A DNA stretch of 64,000 bases from Vibrio maerlii. GTDB lineage: Bacteria > Pseudomonadota > Gammaproteobacteria > Enterobacterales > Vibrionaceae. The stretch spans positions 62,001 through 126,000 of the forward strand of contig NZ_QRHC01000005.1 of NCBI RefSeq assembly GCF_003415655.1, read 5' to 3'. Shown in pieces: positions 37,871 to 51,619 of the stretch. The translations under genes were made by a program, and so were the position numbers. Each line of letters opens with the position of its first letter. Within the stretch, counting starts at the first letter, position 1. A model generated the notes under the pieces. It had not been told where the DNA came from, ran no database searches, and worked only from the letters and a program-made list of their open reading frames with translations.

Positions 37871-37871
37871 C
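37836..37871 (+). terminator. Terminator after the beta-glucosidase gene
   Basis: A 13-bp stem with one G-U pair and a GTGT loop, followed by TTT. Nearly symmetrical, so it may also stop the hisIE transcript on the other strand. Confidence 0.82.
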
Positions 37872-37889
37872 TATTTCGTTTGTTTGCCA

Positions 37890-37940
37890 GAATCTAGATA
37901 TCTAGTTTTCCAGCAGCGTAGCGCTCTAGTTATCTAGAGG
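37890..37940. repeat. CTAG-rich palindromic segment
   Basis: Contains CTAGATATCTAG (a perfect palindrome), a small GCGTAGCGC hairpin and CTAGTTATCTAG, i.e. four CTAG in 50 bases. It sits between the GH1 terminator and hisIE. It resembles the CTAG-rich intergenic repeats at 10279 and 15901 in composition but does not align with them. Confidence 0.5.
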
Positions 37941-37963
37941 ACAGGGTCCATTTTCACACTCTC

Positions 37964-38595
37964 TTATTTATGACGCTCTTTCAGCTTGTTGACCACATCA
38001 TTCATAGACAAGCCTTGGTCTTGAAGAAGAACCATTAGGTGATAAATCAGGTCTGCGGATTCACACACTAGCTCCGCCTTGTCACCCGACGTCGCCGCAA
38101 GCGCGACTTCAACCCCTTCTTCGCCCACTTTCTGCGAAATACGCTTGGTGCCACGCGAATATAGGTGTGCTGTGTAAGAGGATTCAGGATCGGCGTCCTT
38201 GCGGGCAGCCAATAGCTGCTCAAGTTGATGAAGCCACACCATTTGGCTCTCTTCTTGAGGATCAACGTCCCAACACGTCGTGTTACCTAAGTGGCAAGTT
38301 GGACCGATTGGGTTCACCTTCACCAATAATGTGTCGTTGTCACAATCAAGGGACATATTTTTAAGCTGCAGTACGTTGCCTGAGGTTTCACCTTTTGTCC
38401 AAAGACGCTCTTTGGTTCGAGAGAAGAAGGTTACCTGCTCTGTATCAGCCGTTTTTTTCAATGCGTCCTGATTCATGTATCCCATCATTAGCACTTGGCT
38501 TGATTGGAAATCTTGAACGATCGCAGGAACAAGGCCGTCCACCTTATCCCAATTAATTTTTTCAATCAGAGTGTTTACTTCTGCGGTGGCAAAAC

Positions 38596-38599
<4 letters not shown>
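37964..38599 (-). CDS. hisI: Bifunctional phosphoribosyl-AMP cyclohydrolase / phosphoribosyl-ATP pyrophosphohydrolase
   Basis: HisIE catalyses steps 2 and 3 of histidine synthesis. The 211-residue fusion has the HisI domain (about 1-115; zinc Cys in DCDNDTLL and [12 protein letters not shown]) and the HisE domain (about 120-211; [15 protein letters not shown]). It overlaps hisF by 4 bases and ends the his operon. Confidence 0.97.
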
Positions 38600-40100
<1,501 letters not shown>

Positions 40101-40130
40101 TTATCCTCAGGATCGGTTTACCCTAGCGAA

Positions 40131-40745
40131 CTACAGTTCTAGGAAATTCTGAATCAGTTTAGAGCCGGCTTTTGAAGATCGCTCTGGATGGAACTGCACA
40201 CCATAGTAGTTACCGCTTTGAACAGCAGCGGTGAATGGCTTGCCATACTCACACTCTGCAATGGTGTAATCGCCTACTGGCATACCAAAGCTATGTACAA
40301 AGTAGAAGTACTCACCTTCTTCAATCTCTTTAAACAGCGGGTGCTCAGGTTTCGCTTTCACTGTGTTCCAGCCCATGTGTGGCAATGGAAGCTCGCCCGT
40401 TTCTAGCAATTTCACTTCGCCTTCACAAAGGCCAAGACATTCAACGAGCTCATCCGCTTTTTGGCCCTTCTCTTGCGAAACTTTTCCTAGCAGTTGCATA
40501 CCGAGGCAGATACCAAGTAGTGGCTTTTCCACCTTTTTAACCAGTTCAATGAGGTCACGCTCAGCAAGGTTTTTCATCGCCTCACTTGCGGTGCCCACAC
40601 CTGGTAGAAACAGTTTATCTGCATCCAGTACCACTTCTGGCTCTTTTGAAATAGTTACTGGGTAGCCCAGACGTTCAATCGCAAACTTTACCGATGAAAC
40701 GTTGGCACACCCTGTATCAATAATGACGACTTTTTGATCTTTCAT
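40131..40745 (-). CDS. hisH: IGP synthase glutaminase subunit HisH
   Basis: HisH supplies ammonia to HisF. The 204-residue class I glutaminase has the nucleophile elbow LLGICLGMQ (Cys near residue 80) and the His-x-Glu pair in [11 protein letters not shown]. It lies 18 bases after hisB and 42 before hisA. Confidence 0.97.
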   Translation of the reverse strand: MKDQKVVIIDTGCANVSSVKFAIERLGYPVTISKEPEVVLDADKLFLPGVGTASEAMKNLAERDLIELVKKVEKPLLGICLGMQLLGKVSQEKGQKADELVECLGLCEGEVKLLETGELPLPHMGWNTVKAKPEHPLFKEIEEGEYFYFVHSFGMPVGDYTIAECEYGKPFTAAVQSGNYYGVQFHPERSSKAGSKLIQNFLEL

Positions 40746-40763
40746 TATTCAATCCTTTCGCTT

Positions 40764-41837
40764 TTAAAGCGTTCCTTTGCTACTTGGCAGCTCGTTACCT
40801 TCTACCTTGATTGCCTGACGCATGGTGCGGCCAAAGGCTTTAAATAGGCTCTCAATGATGTGGTGATCGTTGTTGCCCGCAGAAGAAAGGTGCAGCGTAC
40901 AAGCTAAAGTGTCGGTTAGTGAGCGGAAGAAGTGAACCACCATCTCAGTTGAAAGGTCACCCACTTGCTCACGGCTGAACTCGGCTTCGAATTTCAAGTA
41001 AGGACGACCAGAAAGGTCTAACGCACATTGTGCCAAGCACTCATCCATTGGCAAGCTAAAGCCAAAACGGCCGATACCACGCTTGTCGCCTAGTGCTTCT
41101 TTCAAAGCAGAACCAAGCGCAAGCGCTGTGTCTTCAATGGTGTGGTGATCATCAATATGTAGATCACCAACCACGTTACACTTCATTTGGAAGCCACCGT
41201 GTGTCGCGATTTGATCTAGCATGTGGTCGAAGAAACCAAGGCCGGTTGTGATTTCATTGCCGCCCTGCTCATCAAGGTTAACAAACACCTTAATGTCGGT
41301 TTCTTTCGTCGTGCGAACCACTTCCGCTTTACGCGCATTGACTGTTAGGTCTTTCAGGATTTGCTTCCAACCCATCGTTTCTGGGTTGTACTGGATACCT
41401 CGAATTGCCATATTCTCAGCAAGCTGAAGGTCTGTTTGGCGATCACCAATCACTACTGAGTGTTTAAAATCAACCTTGCCACCTTGAAGGTACTCTTTCA
41501 CCATACCTAGTTTTGGCTTGCGGCATGAGCAGTTATCTTCGTCAAAGTGTGGACAAATAAGCACATCATCAAACTTCACACCCTGAGACTCAAAGATCTC
41601 CATCATCATGTCGTGCGGTGCGTCAAAATCTGCTTGTGGGTAGCTGTCTGTACCTAAACCATCTTGGTTCGTTACCATCACTAGGCGGTAGCCTGCATCT
41701 TGCAGTGATAATAGGCTTGGAATAACAAACGGCTCTAATTTGAGTTTATCTAAGCGGTCAACTTGGAAATCCACCGGTGGCTCAACGATAAGCGTGCCAT
41801 CACGGTCGATAAATAGAATTTTCTGTTGTGTACTCAC
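40764..41837 (-). CDS. hisB: Bifunctional histidinol-phosphatase / IGP dehydratase HisB
   Basis: HisB performs steps 7 and 9 of the pathway. The 357-residue fusion has an N-terminal HAD phosphatase ([10 protein letters not shown] near residue 10; zinc loop [15 protein letters not shown]) and a C-terminal dehydratase domain (about 168-357) with its metal-binding HHTIED and DNDHHIIES motifs. This fusion is typical of gammaproteobacteria. Confidence 0.98.
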   Translation of the reverse strand: MSTQQKILFIDRDGTLIVEPPVDFQVDRLDKLKLEPFVIPSLLSLQDAGYRLVMVTNQDGLGTDSYPQADFDAPHDMMMEIFESQGVKFDDVLICPHFDEDNCSCRKPKLGMVKEYLQGGKVDFKHSVVIGDRQTDLQLAENMAIRGIQYNPETMGWKQILKDLTVNARKAEVVRTTKETDIKVFVNLDEQGGNEITTGLGFFDHMLDQIATHGGFQMKCNVVGDLHIDDHHTIEDTALALGSALKEALGDKRGIGRFGFSLPMDECLAQCALDLSGRPYLKFEAEFSREQVGDLSTEMVVHFFRSLTDTLACTLHLSSAGNNDHHIIESLFKAFGRTMRQAIKVEGNELPSSKGTL

Positions 41838-41911
41838 TTGAACTTCCTTATTGCAAATTTGAAGGCTCTTACAACGGATAAGAACCGAAATCTTTTCTTA
41901 ATTAAATCGTT

Positions 41912-44277
<2,366 letters not shown>

Positions 44278-44282
44278 CGTAC

Positions 44283-45179
44283 TTACCCCATCATCTTCTC
44301 AATAGGAAGAACAAGGATTGAGCTCGCACCAAGTTCTTTAAGCTGCTCCATCGTTTCCCAGAATAAATTCTCGGTACTTACTAGGTGGATAGCCACTTTT
44401 TCAGTGTCCATTGATAGAGGCAGCACTGTTGGGTCTTCTGCACCAGGAAGCAGCGCTTTCACTTGCTCTAGCTTATCGGTTGGCGCGTGTAGCATGATGT
44501 ATTTCGATTCTTTCGCTTGCTGAACGCCTTGCATACGCGTCAGAAGCTTCTCGATTAGCGCTTGCTTGTCTGCATCGAACTCACCAACGCGTTGGATTAG
44601 AGTCGCTTTAGATTGGAAAATCACTTCTGCTTCTTTCAGGCCATTTGCTTCTAGCGTAGCACCCGTAGAAACAAGGTCAGCGATAGCATCAGCAAGGCCA
44701 GCACGAGGAGCGACTTCTACCGAACCAGTTAGCATACAAGTTGAGAACGGTACGCCCTGCTCGTCCATGTAAGCTTTAAGAAGTTGGGGGTATGTGGTTG
44801 CGATACGCTTGCCTGCAAGGTCTTGTGGGCCGTTGTACTCTTCGTCTTTGTCGATTGCGATAGACAGACGACAACCACCAAAATCAAGGCGACGAAGTTG
44901 AACGAACTCTGAAGGTTCACTGAGTGCTTTACGGTCTAGGCGAACTTCTTCCAGTTCGTTCTCACCGATAAAGCCAAGGTCAACCACACCATCCATAATT
45001 AGGCCTGGAATATCGTCATCACGAACAAGGAGAAGATCGATAGGCATGTTTTCTGCGTGAACTACAAGACGTTCACCCATGATGTTGAATTTCGCACCGC
45101 ATTTTTTAAGCAAGTCTTGACACTCTTTGCTTAGACGGCCTTTCTTTTGGATTGCGATTCTTAGGCGTTGTGATTGCAT
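44283..45179 (-). CDS. hisG: ATP phosphoribosyltransferase HisG
   Basis: HisG starts histidine synthesis and is feedback-inhibited by histidine. I start at the ATG ending at 45179 ([17 protein letters not shown]), the family N-terminus with AGGGA upstream; a frame to 45203 adds eight residues without a site. The 298-residue long form has the PRT segment and a C-terminal regulatory domain (about 220-298). The gene is preceded by the leader peptide and attenuator. Confidence 0.97.
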   Translation of the reverse strand: MQSQRLRIAIQKKGRLSKECQDLLKKCGAKFNIMGERLVVHAENMPIDLLLVRDDDIPGLIMDGVVDLGFIGENELEEVRLDRKALSEPSEFVQLRRLDFGGCRLSIAIDKDEEYNGPQDLAGKRIATTYPQLLKAYMDEQGVPFSTCMLTGSVEVAPRAGLADAIADLVSTGATLEANGLKEAEVIFQSKATLIQRVGEFDADKQALIEKLLTRMQGVQQAKESKYIMLHAPTDKLEQVKALLPGAEDPTVLPLSMDTEKVAIHLVSTENLFWETMEQLKELGASSILVLPIEKMMG

Positions 45180-45265
45180 AACTATTTCCCTGTGCAAATT
45201 CAATTTTGTTAAATCTTGTTGTTATTTGGCTTCATTTACAATCGGTAAAAATGAATACCCTAATA

Positions 45266-45300
45266 CGAAAAAACCCTTGGAAGCTTGTTTCTCCCAAGGG
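45266..45300 (-). terminator. Attenuator terminator of the his operon
   Basis: CCCTTGGGAG pairs with CTTCCAAGGG (stem around AAACAAG) and is followed by six T, 90 bases before hisG. It is the terminator half of the his attenuator. Confidence 0.93.
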
Positions 45301-45373
45301 CCTAAATCTGATTTCTTTTGACTTAACCTTCGGGAGTTTTCCTATCCCCCGAGTATGCGCGCATCTCCCGAAA
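45274..45373 (-). promoter_or_regulatory. his attenuator (antiterminator-capable leader)
   Basis: Reading the minus strand there are four segments: A (45365-45373, TTTCGGGAG), B (45327-45336, CTCCCGAAGG), C (45291-45300, CCCTTGGGAG), D (45274-45283, CTTCCAAGGG). A:B pair and C:D form the terminator; B:C can instead pair with one bulged base to make the antiterminator. Ribosome stalling at the His codons just upstream would favour B:C. This is the classical attenuation layout. Confidence 0.85.
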
Positions 45374-45375
45374 GA

Positions 45376-45423
45376 CTAGACTGGGTGATGATGGTGATGA
45401 TGTTTCACTACAAAGTTGCGCAT
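45376..45423 (-). CDS. hisL: His operon leader peptide with six consecutive His codons
   Basis: A 15-codon frame reads MRNFVVKHHHHHHPV followed by TAG. The six His codons are CAT/CAC. The stop codon lies 3 bases upstream of attenuator segment A. Enteric HisL has seven His in a 16-residue peptide, so the architecture is the same. A GAGAAGAGAGAA stretch precedes the ATG. Confidence 0.95.
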   Translation of the reverse strand: MRNFVVKHHHHHHPV

Positions 45424-45574
45424 AATAATTCTCTCTTCTCAACGAACAGTTTTTGTTAACCAGTTCGATTTCTTGATAACCACACTAACTAAGCTGGTTA
45501 GGTTTTTCAACCTCTAATTCACCTTTTTTTAAACTAATTTTTAGTTCAGTAAAAAGCGATTTAAATCTTCAATA

Positions 45575-45607
45575 CAAAAAGGCTCTGCAATAGAAATTGC
45601 AGAGCCT
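45575..45607 (-). terminator. Terminator after the NhaC-family carrier gene
   Basis: GGCTCTGCAAT pairs with ATTGCAGAGCC around AGAA, followed by five T on the minus strand. It isolates the carrier gene from the his promoter. Confidence 0.88.
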
Positions 45608-45640
45608 GAAGATTACTCAAGAACCGTTAGGGATTCTTAT

Positions 45641-47236
45641 TTATGCACTTGGACAGCTAGCCATTTTTGACTTTGAGATGCTTGCCAGTACGAAACAAGT
45701 GATGACGAATGCAACCGATGCTACTGCGAAAGAAATAGCAACTGATGAAGTCATACCTAGAGCGATAAAGCCAATACAAGAAACAATCGCTACTGAAATT
45801 GCATATGGAAGCTGTGTAGCAACGTGGTCGATGTGGTTACAACGCGCACCCGTCGAAGACAGAATCGTAGTATCTGAGATTGGAGAACAGTGATCACCAA
45901 AAACAGAACCTGCCAGTACAGCACTTAACATTGGAAGCATTAGTGCTAGGTCTGTTGCACCCGCCATGTCACCAGCGATAGGAAGCATGATACCGAACGT
46001 ACCCCACGAAGTACCCGTTGAGAACGCCATTAGACCAGACAGTAGGAACAGGATAACTGGTAACCAGCTAGGGTCAATGTTGCCTTGTACTAGAGAAGAT
46101 AGGTAAGCACCGGTGTTCATGTCACCGATGACTGAACCGATAGTCCATGCAAATACCAAGATTAGAATAGCGCCAAACATAGATTTCGCACCGATCCACA
46201 AGGTTTTCGCGATGTCAGATGCCGGTAGTTTTTGCTTCAATACAGTAAGTAGAGCAACAGCAAGGCCGATGACACCACCGTAGATAAGGGACATACCTAC
46301 ATCAGTGTTCTCGAATGCGCCAAGAAGATTAAATGCAAGACCATCAGACGCAAGCGCTTGGTTACCGGTGTAAAGCATAGCGGCTACTGTCGCAACGATT
46401 AGTGATACGATTGGCATTACTAGGTCAGCCACAGAGCCACGAGAGCTTTCTTCAATATCCAGCTCTTCGTTTAGGTCGTGAGCTGCTTGAGAGTCATTGC
46501 CTTCATCAAAACCACGACCTTGAGATGCCTCGATCTCGTGGCGACGCATTTGACCAACGTCTAGCTTGAACCATGCAACAGCAAACACCATCAGTAGCGC
46601 GAATACTGCGTAAAAGTTCATAGGAATTAGACGAACATAGGCACCCAACGCAGAGTAATCCGTCATACCGTGAGACACCAAGATGCCACCGATAATCGTC
46701 ATGATATATGCACCCCAGCTTGATGCTGGCATAAGCACACACATTGGCGCCGCCGTTGAGTCAAGAATGTAGGCAAGCTTTGCACGTGATACGTAGAAGC
46801 GATCTGTCACAGGACGAGAAATCGACCCCACTGCTAGGCTGTTAAAGTAATCGTCCACAAAAATGAATACGCCTAGGAATGCAGCAAGAAGTTTAGAACC
46901 ACGCTTACTCTTAACGCGAACTTGTGCCCATTCAGCAAATGCGCGAGTACCACCTGACAATGTCAGCAATGCTGTCATCATACCTAGTAGCAATAAGAAG
47001 CCGACTATACTCATGTTCCATGAGTTAATACCACCGTCCTCAATAAAGACACCTGATACTTTTTCAAATGTATAGCTTAGTGCACCGCCAATTGAATAAT
47101 CAGCAAGAAGGATTGCGCCTAGGAGAATACCTACGCCCAGAGAAACAAGTACACGACGTGTTACGATCGCAAGAGTCAGAGCTACCACTGGAGGCAACAA
47201 TGAGATAGGAGATGATGCGAAATCAATTAAATTCAT
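45641..47236 (-). CDS. NhaC-family carrier, probable lysine transporter
   Basis: The protein of about 531 residues is hydrophobic throughout with 10 or more helices and belongs to the NhaC Na+/H+ antiporter family, with FVFDDYF-type motif (IFVDDYFNSLAVGS) and GDHCSPISDTTILSS near the C-terminus. I start at the ATG ending at 47236 (MNLIDFASS); an upstream TTG (47245) is possible. The gene follows a lysine riboswitch, and the family branch under this riboswitch has been named LysW as a candidate lysine carrier. Substrate therefore is probably lysine rather than sodium; this is inferred. Confidence 0.88.
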   Translation of the reverse strand: MNLIDFASSPISLLPPVVALTLAIVTRRVLVSLGVGILLGAILLADYSIGGALSYTFEKVSGVFIEDGGINSWNMSIVGFLLLLGMMTALLTLSGGTRAFAEWAQVRVKSKRGSKLLAAFLGVFIFVDDYFNSLAVGSISRPVTDRFYVSRAKLAYILDSTAAPMCVLMPASSWGAYIMTIIGGILVSHGMTDYSALGAYVRLIPMNFYAVFALLMVFAVAWFKLDVGQMRRHEIEASQGRGFDEGNDSQAAHDLNEELDIEESSRGSVADLVMPIVSLIVATVAAMLYTGNQALASDGLAFNLLGAFENTDVGMSLIYGGVIGLAVALLTVLKQKLPASDIAKTLWIGAKSMFGAILILVFAWTIGSVIGDMNTGAYLSSLVQGNIDPSWLPVILFLLSGLMAFSTGTSWGTFGIMLPIAGDMAGATDLALMLPMLSAVLAGSVFGDHCSPISDTTILSSTGARCNHIDHVATQLPYAISVAIVSCIGFIALGMTSSVAISFAVASVAFVITCFVLASISKSKMASCPSA

Positions 47237-47342
47237 GATCTTCAAAAACCAAGTTTGGCTAGAGATCTACTGCAGACAAATTACGCCTATAGCGTAAGAC
47301 TTGTTGAAATTAGCGGAAGGAAAGCGATTGCTTTTCCCTGCC

Positions 47343-47519
47343 CTACAGTAGCGCTCCATAGTTTAACAACAATAGACTATGGCAGTGTTGTACCTATTTG
47401 ATACAACCCCAGCAACACACTTTGATGAGTAATGCTGCTTCGGCAGTAAGACCTTTCCACTTTGTTCTTTGGCATCACCCCAACAAAGTTTACTATTTAT
47501 TACTGCGCCTCTACATCAA
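47343..47519 (-). promoter_or_regulatory. Lysine riboswitch (L-box)
   Basis: The minus strand carries the conserved L-box core in order: GTAGAGGCGC, AGTAA, TTGGGGTGATGCC, CTGCCGAAGCAG, TTGCTGGGGTTGT, ACACTGCC and TATGGAGCGCTAC, with P1 closing between GTAG and CTAC. It lies about 110 bases upstream of the carrier start. Downstream CTGCAGTAG (47268-47276) can pair with the 3' arm CTACTGTAG (47343-47351), suggesting an alternative structure coupled to lysine binding; a TTACGC/GCGTAA hairpin (47280-47297) lies between. How the switch acts (transcription or translation) is not clear from the sequence. Confidence 0.9.
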
Positions 47520-47900
47520 GATTAGTAGATATCACTAAAAAAACATCGTTTTTACAATTGATTAACTACTAACTTGCATTAGGTGGCCGCCATTCTACCG
47601 ATCCGAATCAGTATTGCAACCCTTAACAACTAAATCGTTTGAGTCCTTCGATGTACATATGAAACTACTACCACTAACCTTTCGACTTCAGTTGTTTTTT
47701 GAAAGTGTGAGTTATTCATTTAATTTCACAATTAGTGTGCGGTTATATCGGTTAGTTACGTAAAAAAGTATTTATTATTTTGTCCTAAAAAACTAAATCG
47801 TATTAATTGATAAATATTTTTGCGGATTTCATTGTTATATTTTTTTTCACTGTTATTATCTAACTATTATATAGCGGCCTATTTTTGATAAGGAATAGCG
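47520..47900. other. AT-rich region between the riboswitch and hns
   Basis: No gene is seen. The stretch is very AT-rich, includes divergent promoters for the riboswitch transcript and hns, and ends in the hns ribosome binding site (ATAAGGAATAGCG). The composition is what H-NS itself binds, so autoregulation is plausible. Confidence 0.55.
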
Positions 47901-48308
47901 ATGTCTGAACTAACAAAAACACTACTAAATATCCGTAGCCTACGTGCTTTCTCTCGTGAGCTTACTCTAGAGCAATTAGAAGAAGCTCTAGATAAACTAA
48001 CTACGGTAGTTACTGAGCGCCAAGAAGCAGAAGCTGAAGAGCGTGCAGCTAAAGCAGAACGTGAAGCTAAACTTGCTGAATATGCAGCAATGATTGCTAA
48101 AGATGGTATTGATTTAGATGAACTAGTTGCTGCAATGGCTGGTGAAGCTAAACCAAAAGCAAAACAAAAACGCGCTCCTCGCCCAGCTAAATACAAATAT
48201 GTAGATGGGTCTGGCGAAGAAAAAACTTGGACAGGCCAAGGTCGTACACCTTCTGCAATTCAAGAGCAGCTTGATGCAGGTAAGTCTCTTGATGACTTCC
48301 TAATCTAA
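47901..48308 (+). CDS. hns: H-NS (VicH-type) nucleoid protein
   Basis: H-NS binds and bridges AT-rich DNA and silences acquired genes. The 135-residue protein has an N-terminal helical oligomerisation domain (about 1-65), an Ala/Lys/Pro linker and the C-terminal DNA-binding domain with the core TWTGQGRTP (109-117). Length matches vibrio VicH. It is followed by a strong terminator. Confidence 0.96.
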   Translation: MSELTKTLLNIRSLRAFSRELTLEQLEEALDKLTTVVTERQEAEAEERAAKAEREAKLAEYAAMIAKDGIDLDELVAAMAGEAKPKAKQKRAPRPAKYKYVDGSGEEKTWTGQGRTPSAIQEQLDAGKSLDDFLI

Positions 48309-48323
48309 GAGATATAAAGTTTG

Positions 48324-48356
48324 ATGAAAAGCGAGCAGCTATGCTCGCTTTTTTTG
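48324..48356 (+). terminator. Terminator after hns
   Basis: AAAGCGAGCA pairs with TGCTCGCTTT around GCTA, followed by seven T. Confidence 0.9.
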
Positions 48357-48409
48357 TATCTTTAAAATGACAACGCCCAATAAAATACAGCTTAAGTTAA
48401 TGACTATTT

Positions 48410-48446
48410 AAAAAAAAGAGCCCATTGATAAATCAACAGGCTCTCA
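48410..48446 (-). terminator. Terminator after gsk
   Basis: GAGCCTGTTGAT pairs with ATCAATGGGCTC (two G-U pairs) and is followed by eight T on the minus strand. Confidence 0.85.
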
Positions 48447-48483
48447 TAATCAAAGGCAATGAGTTACATTAGAAATATAAGGA

Positions 48484-49788
48484 TTAACGTTCCCAGTATG
48501 CTTCTTCCAAGCTATCTTCACGCTCAGGTAAACCACGAGATAAACGCGGAGAATGCTGAACTAAGACTTCATAGCTCGCACGGTTAGAGTACTTACATAC
48601 TTGTGAGAATGAAGAATAAGTTAGATGAGTATGCTGATGCTTACTTGAGTTTGGAACATTCTCTTTGTGGTATTTATTTGCTGCCATATCGTGAAGTAAA
48701 GCAGACAGCGCAGCGTCGCCTGCACCATTGGTATTCTTAATCTTCTCTGGACCACCCATATAAGGCGCAATATGTGAATATACTTTAATTGGTGTTTCAC
48801 AGGTTGCTTTTGCAGCCGGACGACTAAACTCAAAGCGGTTAAATTCAGCAATTGCACCCGGTAATAAAGGAAGACTGGTTTCGCGCTTTGCGGACTCTTC
48901 CGTATAGCCGGCCATATAAAGACCTATCGGGCCTGCTGTGCATAACACAAGATCAACCCACTCTAGCGCTTTATCAGACGCCATTAAAGGATCGCTCTCA
49001 CCCGTTAATGCTTCGGCTTCATCTTCATTCATTGCAACAACTGTAACGTGTTGCTTTAAGAATTCACGCCAGAACTCAGGGTCGTCTTGAATAACAAACT
49101 TAGTACCTAGGGTTAATACAACGGGTACATCGTGCTTCTTAGCATATTCAATTGCCTGCATCGTTGCTTCTGGCATAGGGTCGCCTTCTTTACAACGGAC
49201 TAAATAAGCGGTAATCACCAAAGCCGATGCATTCTTAAATATTTTTTCTTGAATACTTTCGGGACGCAGTTGGTTCATTTGTCCTTCACTAATTGCGAAA
49301 GTACGCTCACCATCTTCAGTAATTAAAGTAAAGCAACGACCGATCGCACCTTCTACGCCTTGTAAATGAGTTAAATCCATTCGACTAGAAGTATTACAAA
49401 GATAGCGATACCCATAACTACCGATTTTAATATCTTGGCTCATAACACCAAGTAGTGTTGAGCGGTCATCGGCTAATACAGAATAGTTGTGCAGTGTATT
49501 ACCAATCGTGCCGCCAGCAAATTCATTGGTAATTAGATTCCCTTCTTTCAACTCGTTATAAAGCGTTTCCGCCGTTTGGTCGTCAATAACCAACGAGTGA
49601 CCTTTACTTAATCCAAACTTCTCAATGAAATCAGCTGAAACTTTCGCTTCAATATCAACCAATGTTTGGTCAATACCAATAATATGAGTGCGAGCCATTT
49701 TCTTACTAGATTGCGATTGGCTGACTAGCGGATCACGAGCATGAACCGGGAAGTAATGTTTAGACTTTCTTTGACCAGGAAATTTCAT
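48484..49788 (-). CDS. gsk: Inosine-guanosine kinase Gsk
   Basis: Gsk phosphorylates inosine and guanosine in purine salvage. The 434-residue PfkB-family kinase begins MKFPGQRKSKHYF, has GGTIGNTLHNYS near residue 92 and the anion-hole motif NTNGAGDAALSALLHD. A PurR-like operator lies 81-96 bases upstream of the start, in keeping with purine regulation. Confidence 0.95.
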   Translation of the reverse strand: MKFPGQRKSKHYFPVHARDPLVSQSQSSKKMARTHIIGIDQTLVDIEAKVSADFIEKFGLSKGHSLVIDDQTAETLYNELKEGNLITNEFAGGTIGNTLHNYSVLADDRSTLLGVMSQDIKIGSYGYRYLCNTSSRMDLTHLQGVEGAIGRCFTLITEDGERTFAISEGQMNQLRPESIQEKIFKNASALVITAYLVRCKEGDPMPEATMQAIEYAKKHDVPVVLTLGTKFVIQDDPEFWREFLKQHVTVVAMNEDEAEALTGESDPLMASDKALEWVDLVLCTAGPIGLYMAGYTEESAKRETSLPLLPGAIAEFNRFEFSRPAAKATCETPIKVYSHIAPYMGGPEKIKNTNGAGDAALSALLHDMAANKYHKENVPNSSKHQHTHLTYSSFSQVCKYSNRASYEVLVQHSPRLSRGLPEREDSLEEAYWER

Positions 49789-49868
49789 AAAGGCGACTTT
49801 CGTGAAAATAGAATAAAAAGGGGTGAGATTTTACCGCGCCCAATTGGACACGGCAATAACACAAAATA

Positions 49869-49884
49869 ACGCAAACGGTTGCGA
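49869..49884. promoter_or_regulatory. PurR-like operator upstream of gsk
   Basis: ACGCAAACGGTTGCGA matches the PurR consensus ACGCAAACGTTTTCGT closely (central AAACG, flanking CGC/GCG). It lies 81 bases upstream of gsk. Confidence 0.72.
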
Positions 49885-49905
49885 TACCAATTAGATCAGA
49901 AGAAT

Positions 49906-50175
49906 TTACTCACCCTCCATAAAACCTAAATCAGGAAGTTGATCTAAATGTTCACTATAACGCTTTAGATTAAATTGAGCGTCATTTTTCATAACATCAA
50001 AGATTTCAATTGAAACGGCACAAGCCATCATTGCAACCGCGTCTTCTCGTGGTGTACCCGTCATCATTAAACGCATCAAAGTTTCTTTAACTTTAAGTGG
50101 ATTACTATCAGCAAGTTGGTTCTCAACGATCTCTATAAGCTCTGCTTCTTGCATGAATTCATTTTGTTCAGACAT
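49906..50175 (-). CDS. Hypothetical acidic protein upstream of gsk
   Basis: I start this 89-residue frame at the ATG ending at 50175 (MSEQNEFMQEAELIE) because AGAGATAA precedes it; a longer start is five residues upstream. It is acidic and helical, with VKETLMRLMMTGTPREDAVAMMACAVSIEIFDVM in the middle split here over the family-like core. The conserved spacing of Met, Cys and Asp hints at the DUF1841-type family, but I do not recognise it. It is divergent from mnmA and not coupled to it. Confidence 0.7.
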   Translation of the reverse strand: MSEQNEFMQEAELIEIVENQLADSNPLKVKETLMRLMMTGTPREDAVAMMACAVSIEIFDVMKNDAQFNLKRYSEHLDQLPDLGFMEGE

Positions 50176-50378
50176 TTTTATCTCTAGCACTTGGATTTTG
50201 GCAAACTATGCCACATATAGTGCTGACATCATAGTAGATACCAAGGGTTTAGGTATCTTTACAACTCATTGGAGCACAGGGTTTACAAGACAGAAAGTGT
50301 GATTCCGATCTCGGAACTGTCACCTTGATTTCGTTTCTGTTAGAATCTGCCTCCGGTTAAAAAAAGTGGTATTAAATC

Positions 50379-51515
50379 ATGTCTAACAACAGTTCTGAGA
50401 ATAGCCAAAAGAAAGTAATCGTCGGTATGTCCGGCGGTGTCGATTCATCTGTATCTGCCTATTTATTACAACAACAGGGATATCAAGTTGAAGGCTTGTT
50501 CATGAAGAACTGGGAAGAAGATGATAACGAAGAATACTGTACAGCAGCAGAAGACCTTGCTGATGCACAAGCAGTATGTGACAAGTTAGGTATCCACCTA
50601 CATACCATTAACTTTGCCGCTGAATACTGGGACAACGTGTTTGAATACTTTCTTGCTGAATACAAAGCAGGTCGTACACCAAACCCGGATATCCTATGTA
50701 ATAAAGAAATTAAATTTAAAGCCTTCCTAGAGTTTGCTGACGAAGTACTCGACGCTGATTATATCGCAATGGGTCACTACGTTCGCCGTACTTTCCCTAC
50801 AGCTGAAGAACAAGCAAACGGTGTTCGTGCGAAAATGCTGCGCGGCCTAGATGGCAACAAAGATCAAAGCTACTTCCTTTATACACTGAGTGCTGACCAA
50901 GTTGAACGCAGCTTGTTCCCAGTGGGTGAACTAGAAAAACCTGAAGTTCGCCGCATTGCTGAAGAGCAAGACCTAATTACAGCTAAGAAGAAAGATTCAA
51001 CGGGCATCTGTTTTATTGGTGAGCGTAAATTTACTGACTTCCTTGGTCGCTACCTTCCAGCTCAACCTGGTGATATTGAAACACCAGAAGGAAAAGTGAT
51101 TGGTAAGCACAATGGCTTGATGTACCACACACTAGGCCAACGCAAAGGCCTTCATATCGGCGGTACTAAAGGTGGTGGCGGTAACGAAGAGCCGTGGTTT
51201 GTTGGTGAGAAAGACCTAGATCGCAACGTTTTGATTGCAGTACAAGGTAAAGATCACCCAATGCTTAAATCTCAAGGGCTTATTGCCTCACAATTGCACT
51301 GGGTAGATCGCGCTGCGATTAAAGAACCGTTACAATGCACCGTGAAAACTCGCTACCGTCAAACCGATATCCCTTGTACTATCATCCCTATCGATGATGA
51401 GAACATTAAAGTTATCTTTGACGAGCCACAAATCGCGGTAACACCAGGTCAATCAGCGGTGTTCTATAGCGAAGACGTATGTCTTGGTGGCGGTATCATC
51501 GAGCAACGCATCTAA
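50379..51515 (+). CDS. mnmA: tRNA 2-thiouridylase MnmA
   Basis: MnmA makes s2U34 in Lys, Glu and Gln tRNAs using sulfur from the Tus relay. The 378-residue PP-loop enzyme has SGGVDSS (18-24), catalytic Cys107 in NPDILCNKE and the second Cys211 in STGICFIGE. It is first in mnmA-hflD-purB, the enteric order. Confidence 0.97.
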   Translation: MSNNSSENSQKKVIVGMSGGVDSSVSAYLLQQQGYQVEGLFMKNWEEDDNEEYCTAAEDLADAQAVCDKLGIHLHTINFAAEYWDNVFEYFLAEYKAGRTPNPDILCNKEIKFKAFLEFADEVLDADYIAMGHYVRRTFPTAEEQANGVRAKMLRGLDGNKDQSYFLYTLSADQVERSLFPVGELEKPEVRRIAEEQDLITAKKKDSTGICFIGERKFTDFLGRYLPAQPGDIETPEGKVIGKHNGLMYHTLGQRKGLHIGGTKGGGGNEEPWFVGEKDLDRNVLIAVQGKDHPMLKSQGLIASQLHWVDRAAIKEPLQCTVKTRYRQTDIPCTIIPIDDENIKVIFDEPQIAVTPGQSAVFYSEDVCLGGGIIEQRI

Positions 51516-51528
51516 TTTAATAAATTGA

Positions 51529-51556
51529 TTAGCCATCACATTATTGTGGTGGCTAA
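51529..51556 (+). promoter_or_regulatory. Intercistronic hairpin mnmA-hflD
   Basis: TTAGCCATCACA pairs with TGTGGTGGCTAA around TTAT. No T run follows, so it probably processes or stabilises the mnmA mRNA. Confidence 0.5.
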
Positions 51557-51619
51557 CTGTTTGAAGACGTTTGATAATACGTCATCAGCAACCATTGCAG
51601 TTTTACAGGAGTAAATTAC

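Noticed and set aside
45597-45893. A 98-codon plus-strand frame opposite the carrier gene end
   Set aside because: It begins inside the carrier terminator and mirrors a transmembrane part of that gene.
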